Shown here piece by piece: positions 45,270 to 58,418 of a DNA stretch of 64,000 nucleotides. The position numbers and the translations under genes are program-made. The stretch spans positions 49,273,019-49,337,018 of the forward strand of contig JAVGWX010000008.1 in assembly GCA_036924085.1 (NCBI GenBank), written 5' to 3'. Below the pieces are notes generated by a model. It was not told the DNA's origin and made no database searches. It worked only from the letters and a program-made list of their open reading frames with translations. This DNA is from Ariolimax columbianus. Its lineage: Eukaryota; Mollusca; Gastropoda; Stylommatophora; Arionidae. Within the stretch, counting starts at the first letter, position 1. Each line of letters begins with the position of its first letter.

Positions 45270-46860
45270 CAGACACGAAATAGACCACATTCTATCCAAC
45301 TTCAAAACCATCAGAAAATCAGCCCCAAAATAAAACCGCCCACCACCAAACCATAATAATAATAGAATATCACAAGCTTCCCGGGCATTATTGGAAGAGA
45401 GGCACAAAATGGATCTCAACAATGCAGCTTTCAATGCCTTCATCTCACTCTGCCGTCAAAAACTCAAAGAAGAGTTTGCCCGCCAGCACCTCTTTGCATC
45501 GGTATCCAACACAATACGTGTCTGCATAGAAAAGGAGACGATGAACGCATTGGAAACTCCCGCCTGTCCCGGCCAACTCTAAACAAAATGTATACTGGCC
45601 TGTCCCGGTGAACTCTATACTAAATGTATACTGTCCTGTCTCGGCCAACTCTATACTAAATGTATACTGGCCTGTCCCGGTGAACTCTATACTAAATGTA
45701 TACTGTCCTGTCCCGGTCAACTCTCTACTAAATGTATACTGGCCTGTCCCGGTCAACTCTATACTAAATGTATACTGGCCTGTCCCGGTGAACTCTATAC
45801 TAAATGTATACTGTCCTGTCCCGGTCAACTCTATACTAAATGTATACTGGCCTGTCCCGGTCAACTCTATACTAAATGTATACTGTCCTGTCCCGGTCAA
45901 CTCTATACTAAATGTATACTCGCCTATCCCGATCACCTATATACTAAATGTATACTCGCCTGTCCTGGTCACCTCTATACTAAATGTATACTCGCCTGTC
46001 CCTGGCACCTCTTTACTAAATGTATACTTGCTAGGATGCGTCACCTTCTCCAAGCTACCCACCGATGAACCACATCTCAATCTGCTGTCGTCTAATTGAA
46101 ACACACAGAGAGAATCAAACTCCTTTAATCGTCACCTATTATCGATTATAAGAAAGCATTCGGCTCTGTACAGCCACGTTTCGTCTGCCACTCGCTGCTG
46201 GACCAAGGCATTATTTCTGACTATGTCAAAATCCTTGCTAACTACTATTGAAGAAAGTACGAAAACCTGTCCCCACTTTCAAAAGTCGTTAATAGAATCC
46301 GTCCAGAAAGGTGTTTGTCAGGGGGATCCTATCGCATCAGGATGATTTAGTGCTCATCACAGAAACAAAGACCTCAACCAGATGGTAGCTATGGTTAATA
46401 AAGTAGGGAGAAAAACTGGCCTCGAGGGTGAACACCTTCAATACAAAACGTCACGCGTAACCGCTTCGCTAACGATGACCCAATCATCATCGATGGCGAG
46501 GACCTGGAGGACGTGGAGCAGCGTATGAGCTGCAGTGGTCAGCGATCCATAGCTGACTGCTAGCCTCAGGGCCAGCGAACCAGGGCTGCCAATACCCTTC
46601 TACACCTCCACGCGGTGATCCTGGATAACAGGCTGCAGCAGGGCAGACTGGCTAAGGAGAAGGGATCGAAGAGGGAATGCTAACCCAGTACTCAAAAAAT
46701 GCTTGCTGAAGTCGGATGTGTTGGACCGAAATTTGCAAATATCGCAGTCAAGCTATCAACTACGACACAACGGAATCCGTTCTCTGAACTGCATTCTGCT
46801 ACTTAAGCCCTTTCAGGGTTTGGTAGCGGGAGATTGAGAACGAACGAAGAGGAAGAAGAA
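45270..46860 (+). pseudogene. Decayed RTE-like element split by a minisatellite
   Basis: The left piece (45270-45575) reads EIDHILSNFKTIRKSAPK (end of an APE endonuclease) followed by an open frame with FNAFISLCRQKLKEEFARQH. The right piece (46110-46860) reads YKKAFGSVQPRFVCHSLLDQ and GIISDYVKILANYY, then RNRFANDDPIIIDGEDLEDV, which looks like a mutated FADD palm motif, with many frameshifts. The order EN, linker, RT on one strand supports a single old element interrupted by the 36-bp minisatellite. Confidence 0.65.
45570..46035. repeat. 36-bp minisatellite, open on both strands
   Basis: About thirteen units of 36 bp (CTCTATACTAAATGTATACT plus GGCCTGTCCCGGT and two or three bases). Because 36 is divisible by three and no stop occurs in some frames, it gives 12-residue peptide repeats: SILNVYWPVPVN on plus, TFSIELTGTGQY on minus. 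The last three units diverge. Confidence 0.95.
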
Positions 46861-46899
46861 GAATAAGAAGAACATGCAAGCGACCTAAATTCAGAATTA

Positions 46900-48955
46900 A
46901 CAACATGTTGTCGCTCGGGCTGGGCAGCTTTCTGGTGGCACTGCTTTCCCCACTGAAATACCCCATGTGTCCTATGACGTTTACACCAAGCGGGTAAGAG
47001 CCGCTATTTGATCTAGCCACGGAAAGGAAACCACGGTAGACAAACCAACCTACTGCCTTGGAGGTACTATCGGGAGATGGAAAGGCTATGGAAGACAACC
47101 CAAAACAGAAAACCCAACCCGAACTGCCGAAGACGGAGTGTGTCAGCTACGGCGCAGGGACCTGGAAAAATCAGGACACACACGCACCAACAGGATATGG
47201 TCAAGCGACAGTCTACCCTATCGTCATGGTGTCGCTCCTACAGGGGGAGGCAGAATAGTGGGGCTGATCAACAAACTTGGAACCTGAAAGTGGTACAATG
47301 GAATGCAGAGGGCGTGAGAAACAAAAAACCCGAACTCGGAACTGCAAGAATTTCTCAAAGAAAACGATATAGACATTATGTGTATTCAGGAAACACACCT
47401 AATAGAAACTCAAAATTGTTAATCCGAAGATATGAATGTTTCCGTCAAGATAGGGAAAAAAGAACTAAAGGAGGAATAATAACACTAGTAAAAGACTCTT
47501 TACCAGCAGTTGAAACAAAATAGATCTGGATCAGATGAATTTATTATTTTTTTATGAGTTGTGAGCCGTGTCACCTAACCACTAGGCCACGCCGTCCCCT
47601 CCAGATGAATTAAAATACATCACATGAGACTCAATGATAACAAACTGCTATAGTCCACCGGCCACAGCTCTGGCAATATACAAAGTCAAAATTGAAGAGT
47701 CGAGACACCTCATAGTGGGAGATTTTAACAGTTACACCCCAAACTGGGGCTACAAAACAATGGACCAGAGAGACGGGGGGTAGAAGATTAGATGAGGGAA
47801 AACAAAGTCATCTTAATAAATAGGCCAGACGATAGGCACACATATTACTCTAGAATATGGAAAAAAATGAGTACTCCAGACCTTGCGATGGCAACGGACG
47901 ACCTTCACCGGCTAACAGCAAGAACAGTCAACAGTCAACTGGATGGAAGCGACCATGTCCCAATCACTTTAGAAATATGTAATATGGGACAAACAGAGAT
48001 AACAGATATGCACCCACGCTGGAATTTCAAAAGAGCAAACTGGATTCTATTTAGAGAAAATGTAAATAAACTCTGTGAAAATATATCCCATGCCAAAAAT
48101 TTAAATAAAAATGTTACCATCATGACGGAGGCTATCATCCAGGCAGTAAATAAATCAAATCCATGTGGAAAACGGAAAAATTATAAACCCTATTGGAGCA
48201 ATAAACTAGGCAAAATGCACAAAGAACTAAGTGAGACAAGAGATACCATGAAAAAACATCCTTCACCAGATAAAAACAGGGAAACAGAGCAAAATTAAAA
48301 ACACATTCATAGAGTCAAAGAAGGGTGAGATCCAAAGAAATTGGCAGGAAAAGACTGAAAGCCTAAGCATGGAAAGAGGTACAAGTAATTTCTGCGGAAG
48401 CTGATAAGAGCATTAAATGAGGAAACCAGAGGGAGCCATGGGAAGACGGTCATTAAGGAAAATGAGAAACATCATACAGGGAAAATGGCAGCAAACATCC
48501 TGGCTGAATTTTTCAGAGAGGAGCGTACTACAACATTGACATGAGAACGCAAACTAGAGGTCAAAAAATAGATAAAAGAGAACCTGAAGACACAGAATGC
48601 GGATCCCTGAATGAAGGCATCATTCAAAATAGTAGAGATAAACACTGCTATTCAGAAACTGAAAAACAAGAAAGCTCAAGGAAAAGATGGCATCACATGA
48701 TTAAAAACCTAGATCAAGGGTCAAGAAGAAAACTCATGAAAATCTGTAATCAATAATGGAGCACGGGTAGGATCCCAGACCTGTGGCGGAAGGCTATCAT
48801 TATCCCAATCAGAATACCAAAATAGGGGAAGACAAGCAAGGAAAGCTATAGGACAAAAAGCCTGCTCAGCTGTGTTGGAAAAGTCATGGAAAAAAGGTAA
48901 ATGCAAGACTATAAAACATCTGGAAAATAAACCAGCTCCTACTCAATTCACTGCT
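46900..48955 (+). pseudogene. I-like retrotransposon 5' part: endonuclease and RT N-terminus
   Basis: Longer version of the fragment at 4427-5760. From about 47285 it encodes LKVVQWNAEGVRNKKPEL, then (after a frame change) FLKENDIDIMCIQETHL, the N-terminal catalytic Asn and Glu motifs of an APE endonuclease, and GGIITLVKDS. A 60-bp insertion lies at 47542-47601. Then come VGDFNSYTPNWGY, STPDLAMATDD, GSDHVP and the RT N-terminus with LKNKKAQGKDG and WRKAIIIPI. Frameshifts and stops make it non-functional. The 5' border (about 46900) is uncertain. Confidence 0.85.
47542..47601 (-). mobile_element. 60-bp tRNA-half insertion with A tail and target duplication
   Basis: On the minus strand it reads GGGGACGGCGTGGCCTAGTG then GTTAGG.., a box A-bearing tRNA 5' half (TGGCCTAGTGGTTAGG), ending in an A-rich tail (about 47542-47553). 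It is flanked by 10-bp perfect direct repeats CAGATGAATT at 47532-47541 and 47602-47611, and interrupts the endonuclease frame. It looks like a SINE head or tRNA fragment inserted by LINE machinery. Confidence 0.75.
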
Positions 48956-49184
48956 ATGAAAGGTTTGATATTCTTATTTGTATTGACTGCTGTACCTGAT
49001 AAAGGCATTGTAAGTCATAACAGAAGTTAAGTTCTTGATTTTGTTCTAAATCGGTTTTTGAACCATTCCTATCTATGTTTTATAATCCGCAGGCTACAAA
49101 ACAGAGACTGGGGTATGAGAGGACTGGGTTTTGAACTCTCCCAGTTTTACCACAAAAAGCAAGCATTCACATCACTACAATTGA

Positions 49185-52100
49185 TAAAATATAGAGACTT
49201 GACAATAAGCATTAATGTCTGAAATATTATCTTACTATCCACATGTTAACAAACTCACCCTGGGCATTACAGTCCTAGCTAGTATCTTACTATCCACATG
49301 TTAACAAACCGACCCTGGGCATTACAGTCCTAGCTAGTATCTTACTATCTACATGTTAACAAACCCACCCTGTGCATTACAGTCCTAGCTAGTATCTTAC
49401 TATCCACATGTTAACAAACTCACCATCAGGCATTACAGTCCTAGCTAGCATCTTACTATCCACATGTTAACAAACTCACACTCAAGCATTACAGTCCCAG
49501 CTAGTATCTTACTATCAACATGTTAACAAACTCTCTCTCAGGCATTACAGTCCCAGCTAGTATCTTACTATCCACATGTTAACAAACTCACCCTCAAGCA
49601 TTACAGTCCTAGCTAGTATCTTACTATCCACATGTTAACAAACCCACCCTGGGCATTACAGTCCTAGCTAGTATCTTACTATCCACATGTTAACAAACAC
49701 ACCCTCAGGCAATACAGTCCCAGCTAGTATCTTACTATACACATGTTAAAAAACTCACCCTCAGGCATTACAGTCTTAGCTAGTATCTTACTATACACAT
49801 GTTAACAAACCCACCCTGGGCATTACAGTCCTAGCTAGTATCTTACTATCCACATGTTAACAAACTCACCCTCGGGCATTACAGTCCTAGCTAGTATATT
49901 ACTATGCACATGTTAACAAACCGACCCTGGGCATTACAGTCCTAGCTAGTATCTTACTATCCACATGTTAACAAACCGACCCTGGGCATTACAGTCCTAG
50001 CTATTATCTTACTATGCACATGTTAACATACCTAGCCTGGGCATTATAGTCCTAGTTAGCATCTTACTATGCTACATCAAGTTTTAAGGTCCTATATATA
50101 GCATCTTTCTATCCACAAGTTAACATGCCAACATCAAGTTTTAATGTCCCACAAAGTATCTACCTAAACACATGCTAACAGTCATTTATATAATACCTTA
50201 CTTTTAGAATATTAACATACATATAATAAACTGTATTGTCCCATAACGTATCGTATTATCCCATGTAAACAGATGTACACTTATACAAAACATTACAGTC
50301 CTACATAGTAATTTGCTATCTGTATATTAACAGACCAATATTAAGCTTTATTGTCAATTAAAAATATTGTACAATCCCAATGTTATCAGACAGAAAGCAT
50401 TAATGTCCTACATAAAATCTTACAATCCACATATTAACAAACCAACTCCAGATTTAATGTGCTATACACTATCTACTATCTAGATGTTAAAGACTGATCC
50501 AGAGCATTGATGCACTACATAGTTCATTTTAGTGCAATGCATAATATATTGCAAACTACATGTTAACATGCAGATGCTGAGCTTAACTGTTAAAAATAAT
50601 ATCTTACTGTTCACATGATAATAAACAAACACCGAGCTTTTAGCATAGATGACCTACGTAGTATCTTACTCTACAACTGTTAGCAGACAGACACTGAGTT
50701 TTATTGTCCCATGTACTATTAAACTGTTTGCATGTTAACAAACCTTTCTTATTTGTTAATGTCCTACATGTTATCTTACTGTCCAGAAGCTAGCAGTCTC
50801 ATAGGAATCTATAATGTCCAACATATTGTTTTACTTTTCACATGTTAACAGAACAACAGCAAGCTTTACTTTGCTACATAGCATCATACTATCTAATTGT
50901 TAACAGAACGACAGCAAGTTTTACTTTGCTACATAGCATCATACTATCCACTTGTTAAAAGAACAACAGCACGTTTTACTTTGCTACATAGCATCATACT
51001 ATCTACTTGTTAAAAGAACAACAGCACGTTTTACTTTGCTACATAGCATCACACTATCCACTTGTTTACAGAATGACAGCAAGTTTTACTTTGCTACATA
51101 GCATCATACTATCCACTTGTTAACACACTAACAGTGAACTTTCATGTCCTACATATTTTCCTAATGTCCAAATGTTAATACACAGCAACCGAGATATAAT
51201 GCTCTATATATTATCTTACTATCCACATGAAAACAGACCAACATCATGATTAGGTATCCTATATAGTATATTATTATCCCCAGGTAAACAGACCAAAAAT
51301 GAGCGGTGATGCCCTACATAGTATTTTACTTTCCACACATTAACATACCAACACTGAGCTTTATTGTCCTACATATCCTGTTCATACCCAGATGTTAACA
51401 GGCAAATATCAAGCTTTAATGTCCTTTACAGTGTCTTACCTTCGTTTTGTAAACAGACAGACACCAAGACTGAATGTTATAACGGCTTCCTGCTGTCTCC
51501 ATGTCAACAGACAAACACCGAGCTGTAGTGTTGTAAAAAAAATGTTTCTAATCAAATTATTAATAGACCCACACTGAGCCTTATCACAAAAAAAAAAAAT
51601 AATCTTCTGTTCCACAAATAAAGAGATAGCAATAGGCTTAATTATCTTGATATCTGACTATCACTATGGAAACAGAATGACACCGAGGTTTATTGTCCTA
51701 AATATTATCTTGATATTCACAAGGCAAAAGATGTAGACCTACAACAAGCTTTACTGTCCCATATAGTATCTTACTTTTCACATCTAAACAAACTGACCAT
51801 GTCTATTAATGTCGTGCATATTATCCTACTAATCACATATAAATAGATCCACACAAGCTTCAATGTCCTACATTTTATCTTTAAATCCACATGCCAGAAT
51901 AACACTGAGCTTTACTGCCATACATATTATCTTACCATCCCCACGTTAACAGACCAACAACGAGATTTGATATCCTACATATTAACTTATCATCCACAAA
52001 TTTACAGACCAGCACCATGATTTGATACTCTACATATTATCTTACCATTCCCATGTTAACAGATCAGCACCGAGGTTTGATACCCTACATATAATCTTAC

Positions 52101-52888
52101 CATTCCCATGTTAATAGACCAACAACAAGATTTGATACCCTACATATTATCTTACCATCCCCACGTTAACAGACCAGCACCGAGATTTGATACCGTACAT
52201 ATTATCTTACCATTCCCATGTTAATAGACCAACACCAAGATTTGATACCCTACATATTATCTTACCACCCCCACGTTAACAGCGTTAACAGACCAGCACC
52301 GAGATTTGATACCCTCCATCTTATCTTACTATCCCGATGATAACAGACCAACATGAAGATTTGATCCCCTACATAGTATCTTACTATCTACATGATAACA
52401 GAGACCACCACTGAGATTTGAAACCCTACATATTTTCTTACTATCCACGTGTTAACAGACCGCCACTGAGATTTGATACCTTACATATCTTTCTTTCCAC
52501 ATAGCAACAGATGTAGACGGCCACCAAACTTTACAGTCCTATATAATACGATAGAATCCATAAATTAACAGTCCAACACCAAAACGTATGTCCTACATAG
52601 CATTTTACTGTCACCATGTTAACAGACTAAATGTTTTAGTGAAATCAGTTACCAGAGGACGCAGCGCTGAGACAGAAGCTGTGGTGCAGCCACTCCGACC
52701 TGAAGGGACACCAGGATTTAATGATCTACATATTATCTTACTATCCACATGTTAGAAGTCAGATACTGAGCTTTAATCTCCTACATAAGATCTTACTAGT
52801 TACAAATCAACAGATGATAACCAACTTGGAGATTTACTGTCTTGAAAAATATCTTACTATCCACATGTTAGTAGACTAACATAATAAT
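49185..52888. repeat. 55-bp satellite array III
   Basis: Same monomer and same left edge (AATGTCTGAAATATTATCTT) as array II. It contains the 47-bp segment (about 52672-52718, AGACAGAAGCTGTGGTGCAG) found in array I but not in II, and five units of the TTTGCTACATAGCATCA subtype (I has four, II has two). It therefore combines features of both other arrays. Confidence 0.95.
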
Positions 52889-53240
52889 GTTCCCATAGGT
52901 GTCTGGGGCCTGTTGCGTCGGATGAACAGCACCATGTCCAGTTGTAACTGCATGCTGCCAGGCCTCCTCTAAGGCATATGGGGAAGCCGCTACCTGTTGA
53001 AGCCACGTGTTTCGGTGACGACCTCTACGGCGATTCCAGCCAGCAGGGTGAAGGCCGTTGACACTGTTGACTGTCTTTTGAAGAATCTGGTGAGCTGGGA
53101 CCTCCTTGTCCAGGTGGACAACATGACCGAACAGGAAAATGCTGTGACATTCCAGAATAACTGAGATGGGGGGAAATGTGTCTTTGCTGAAACATCTACA
53201 TTCCAGACAAAATCGTACCAATGAGTGCTAAGGATGTGTC
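52889..53240 (-). pseudogene. Non-LTR RT C-terminal tail, copy B
   Basis: Counterpart of 9262-9612 with few base changes; carries the same FGHVVHLDKEVPAHQ and RGRHRNTWLQQ motifs. Confidence 0.8.
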
Positions 53241-53645
53241 GCTGTAGTCGCTAGTAGACTAACACTAGCTTTAATGTCCTACATAGTAACTCACTATCAA
53301 CATATTAGCAGACTGACACCAAGTTTTAATCTTCTACATAGTATCTCACTATCAACATATTAGCAGGCTGACACCAAGTTATAATCTTCTACATATTATC
53401 TCACTATCAACATATTAGCAGACTGACACCAAGCTTTAATCTTCTACATAGTATCTTACTGTCCACATGCTAATACATACACAACAATATTTAAATTCCT
53501 ACATATTTTCTTACTATCCCCAAGTTAATACATACACAACAATATTTAAATTCCTACATATTATCTTTACTATCCCCATGTTAACACATACACAACAATA
53601 TTTAAATTCCTACATAGTATTTTACTATCCACATGTTAACCACAA
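53241..53645. repeat. 55-bp satellite, remainder of array III
   Basis: Counterpart of 9630-10072, one monomer shorter. Confidence 0.85.
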
Positions 53646-56285
53646 TAGTATTACCGACTCTCAAACCCTTTATCTGTTTGCACACACTGACATTAACAAA
53701 CAAGCTAAACTCCTACTGAGTATGTAGTTGCTAAATGGCTGAATCAACAGCAACAGAACCAAACAAATGGGTTATGCAAGCAATTTTAGAGCTGCATTTT
53801 TAAAAGCCAGTATGAACAGTACGTAGGAAGTATTACTAAGTCTTGGAAATCTGTCAATACTGAAGGACTTTACACAGTTGTACACACACGTACACACACA
53901 CGCAAAGCAATATGTGCATGTGTGCGTGAAGGTATGTTTAAAATAATAAGGTATGTATTACTACATTACCAGGCTTTCCATTTGGTGTATGTTAATAGTA
54001 CCATTACTCGAATAAACCATATGTACACAGACTGACAGCAAAGAGCAGATTTATCAATACCTGGACTTAAGGAATGTGTACTTTAGCATCTGTTTGTTTA
54101 CATTCGTGAATATAGCATCTTGTGCGTCTGGTGAAATAAACAAGAAACAAACATACACTGGAATAAGGTTCGATTTAATATTTACGTATTTCAGATGTTA
54201 TGTTATGAATATTACTTCTACATTTATTCAGCCAGTAATGAACATGCAAGATTCCTCCATATGATTAGTGTGATTATAATGATGGTCACGGGTGTCCTGT
54301 TTAAAAAAAATGTACAGTTTGAAATATGAATATGTACAATAAGATTAACAATCTACAGATGGGATGTTAGAGAAATTTACAAACAAAAAAGTCTCCATAC
54401 CTTTGCTAACGTCTCATTAAATCCAACAATTTGAAAGTAGCACACACACAATATAAGCACGCTTGACCATAAACAACTCTCAGCACAGATCTTCGATAGC
54501 TAGATAAAAGTTACACGACCTAGTAGTGAACTGTATTTACACGGAAAATAATTACTTCGCCACAAGGGCAATGAATTGAAAAGAAAGGGATGTAATAAAT
54601 GCATCACAATATTATACATCATTTAATAATCACATTAAAATAAAGCTAATATTTCTAATAGTTAAGGGTGTGTTTAATGCAGCATACTATACAAACTTTA
54701 CTCTTGGGCAATTTCTAAAATTTATTTACATTTTATGGATATTATTAAATTACTTTTTGAAAACAATATGCGAGCCGCTGTTACCAGAACAGAGGTTGCT
54801 TAAACAGGCATCAGCATATATGTTAACTATAACTTTACTATTAACAGCTACAGGAGCAGCCAGTGTTGTCTTCTGCCAGTTACTTGTCTAGTTCGCTCCA
54901 TGACTTCGACGCCGGTCAAGGTCCAAGGTTCAGCTCTTGTGATAAGCACGGCTTTGCTGTCACAATCGTCGCCGACGAGCGCCTGGGGTCGCGAGTTGTT
55001 CCTCCCCATATGTCGTGCACGAGGACGACAACAAGCGTGAGAAATTTGGTCGGGTGGATAATTAACACCTATCGCCTTCAGTGTACAGATGCCAATGTAC
55101 ACGTCCATGTGGTTCTGGTGTAGGGCCATAGCTCACTCGTTCTAGGTTGTACCTGGATAAAGAGGGGAGATGCCCAAGCCAGAACCTCTCACGCAAATTT
55201 TTTATGATGGGATAACTCTTAATGTTTTTATTTTGTGTATTTGTTTAGTTATGTCCCCTACCACGTTTGAAATCACTGGGTGTGAATAACATCAGCGACG
55301 AAAATGGCACCCGACATTAAACTGCATCTCCTCCCCTCGCCTTCTACCGACACAAGCTGATAGAAGATGATGATGATGATAAGCATGACAATGATAATAA
55401 CAAAACATTGATCATTTACTTACAAGAAAACAATTAAATAGATCTGTGAGCGTACAACCACGAAGGAATGATTATTCCATGAGATAAGCAGAAGAAAAAG
55501 TGTGATTCCCATAGAGACATGTTCAAGGAAACAAGACCACAGCATATGTACATAGAGAGCGTAGGATGCAACGTTGTTTTGGGGGGGGGGGGGGGGAAGC
55601 TGCTTCTCTCCGGTTGCAACTTGTTTCAGCCAACCTAGCTGTAAATGAGTACCCGATTTACTGTTAGGAAAAATGAGAGAGGGACAGGTATTGCTTCTCA
55701 CAAAAAGCTGAAGTGTTTAGTTTGATTAGAGGTTTGCCTTTCTTGAGTCTGTGGAGAAGACTTGCCCTTTTCCACTCCAGACTGTATCCGTTTGGGCGGT
55801 ATCATGACGCATTAGCCAGTGTATGGTGTGTGTATCAGAAGAATGAAGATTCCAGTACCTCAGCCCTGGCGGTAATGACTGATATGGAAATACATTTACA
55901 TATCCGTGATATTGTAAGTCAAGACAGCAAGGAAGGGAACTGGCTACCCCCATCTCATAAAAGCTGAGCCCTCTTATAGGGAAGTTTCTACCACAACATC
56001 CCCGACTGCAGTATATTTGAATTATTTGATGTATCCATGAATAAAAACAGCGAGTTGGCTGTGTTTATATTCTGACATTCTTTCCTTGACATAATCAAGT
56101 TTGTTCAGCGGATTGTCGCTACGGTTGGCAGGTGTTCAAGGCATGTTTTTGTTCGTGATCTTTACTCCCTTGTGCATTTTGTGATGTTCCTTAACTGGTA
56201 GTGGGCGGCGGACATTGGAGTTCATGTTTGTCACACATTAGTTGGTAGCATTGATTGTGGAGAGTACAGAGAAACAAGAAGACCA
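53646..56285. other. No gene recognised (copy B of 10073-12715)
   Basis: Same content as copy A including the GC-richer island (54848-55129). A G homopolymer near 55581-55596 differs in length and form from copy A. Confidence 0.6.
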
Positions 56286-56290
56286 AGGTG

Positions 56291-56319
56291 TAGAGAGAGA
56301 GAGAGAGAGAGCGAGAGTG

Positions 56320-56355
<36 letters not shown>
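56291..56355. repeat. (GA)n microsatellite, copy B
   Basis: Shorter in interruption pattern than 12719-12808. Confidence 0.88.
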
Positions 56356-56356
<1 letters not shown>

Positions 56357-56879
56357 AAGACAGGGAAGAGGAAGAACTGAAAAGGAAGGAAAGAAAGATG
56401 TATATTGTTTAATGACTTAATTGGTACAGGTGTTAAAAAGGATGCGAGGTAATTGGTTTTAGCAAGAAAAGGAAAAGGTAATCATGAAGGACTCTCTGCT
56501 GTCGAGGTTGAAGTGTTACAGACTTCACTGTACTTTTCCTCAGCTTTTTATGAGGTGGAGTGGCCAACTCCCGTACTCGCCACATTTACTTCACTAACAC
56601 TAAGCGAGGTACAGGTACAGTTATTAATAAGAATATGATTTGATAGAGTTGAGAGTAAGTAAACACGATTAGAAAAGTGAATAAGTTTCTACGGCTACAT
56701 GAAAAGGGTTAGAGTCAAGTGTGTGACTTGATCCATGCCAAGAAAGCATTTCTTGTAACCACGGCTCCTGTATAGTTAGTTTATAACAATGAAAGAGCCG
56801 ACATCCTGACTTCAAAAGGCACAACATCATGTTGTTGTTTTTGTTGTTGTTGTTATTGTTGTTGTTGTTGTTGTATGCC

Positions 56880-57340
56880 CGCCATAAGTAATATCACTCT
56901 TCTGTGCACCGGAAAGGGCGTTCAGTAGCGGTTTGCAACAGCATGTAGGAATAGCTGAAAGTAGCTGCTGTAGCCCTTGTGCACTTCCTGATAGTATCAC
57001 TGTGTCATCTGCGTATCGTAACTCTGGAATCTCGTACCCCCCAATCGGAAATGGGTCGAACATTTCAATATTCACGTCATCTCGAACATGTCTCATTATA
57101 CATTCCGCATATATGTTGTACAGATACGGTGAGAGGATACATCTCTGTCGTACTCCCTTTTGTACTGCAAACCAATCTGATGTTTGCCCAGATACTAAGA
57201 CAACGGCTTGTTGATCTCGGTATACTCGGAAACTTCCTTGCCAGTGTTCTTATTGCCCTAAAGGTTTCTCTCTCTCTGCCTTGTTGCTGTAGGTTTTCTA
57301 TATCTTTACACGTTTCCACTATGTATCTTCTTTTATTTTT
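56880..57340 (-). pseudogene. RTE-like reverse transcriptase fragment, copy B
   Basis: Counterpart of 13330-13790, including RYADDTVILSGSAQG (one residue change, K to Q, after the palm motif). Confidence 0.8.
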
Positions 57341-57392
57341 TTTAGCCGTAAATGGACATAGTAAAGATCAAAACCTGTTTATAAACACTCCA

Positions 57393-58035
57393 CACCACTC
57401 CACTTAACTTAACTTAACGTAATGTGACATGACGTGGCATGGCTCGGCTCGACTCCACTCGACTGCACTTCACTTCAATTAACTCCCCTTCACTTAACGT
57501 AACGTGACATGGCTCGACTCACCTCCACTCGACTCCACTTCACTTCAATCCACTCCACTCCACTTAACGTAACGTGACGTGATATGGCTCGGCTCGACTC
57601 CACTTCACTTCAATCCAATCCACTCCACTCCACTTAACTTAAATTAACTTAACGTAACGTGACATGGCTCGGCTCGACTCCACTCGACTCCACTTCACTT
57701 TAATCCAATCCACTCCACTCCACTCCACTCCACTTAAATTAACTTAACGTAACGTGACGTGCATGGCTCATCTCGACTCAACTCGACTCCACTTCACTTC
57801 AATTAACTCCCCTCCTCTTAACGTAACGTGACGTGGCATGGCTCGGCTCGACTCAACTCGACTCCACTCCCCTTCACTCCACTTACTTCACCTAACTTAA
57901 CGTAACTTGACGTTGCAAGGTTCGGCTCGACTCCACTCAACTTTACTCCACTTCACTTCAATCCACTCCACTCCACTTCAATCCACACTCCACTTCAATC
58001 CACTCCACTCCACTTAACTTAACTTAACGTCTTTA
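57393..58035. repeat. Minisatellite of about 70-80-bp units, copy B
   Basis: Counterpart of 13845-14485; differs by a few bases. Confidence 0.85.
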
Positions 58036-58080
58036 AACTGGTTAAGACGACTCTACGGAGTTTGTATACAACCAGTTTCT
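58036..58080 (-). mobile_element. CR1 3'-terminal stub, copy B
   Basis: Counterpart of 14486-14530, with the same hairpin remnant. Confidence 0.7.
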
Positions 58081-58195
58081 TGGGGGGTAGTGTTTACTGA
58101 TGTGCGAGACCATTTTAATAAATACAAACACTAGAGCTAATTAGACCCGCAGTCAGTTAAGCGCCATTTAGTTGCTCTTAACAAACCACCCGAGA
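58081..58195. repeat. Dispersed-repeat fragment, copy B
   Basis: Counterpart of 14531-14645. Confidence 0.7.
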
Positions 58196-58418
58196 AGAGG
58201 TACAAATAATTTGTGTAGATTTTAACTTCAATTTTATCCGGGCAACGGCCTTTAATCCTACTCTTTCCGATTTCCAACTGCCAGGGAGTTTTTAACGTGC
58301 TCGACACTGAACACGGAAGTCCGATCTCACTACCCAGAGATCGGGTGAATTTTTACCAGAAGATCCACGTAAAAAAAATCCCAGCCTCCACCGTGATTCC
58401 TACACACTACCAATATAC

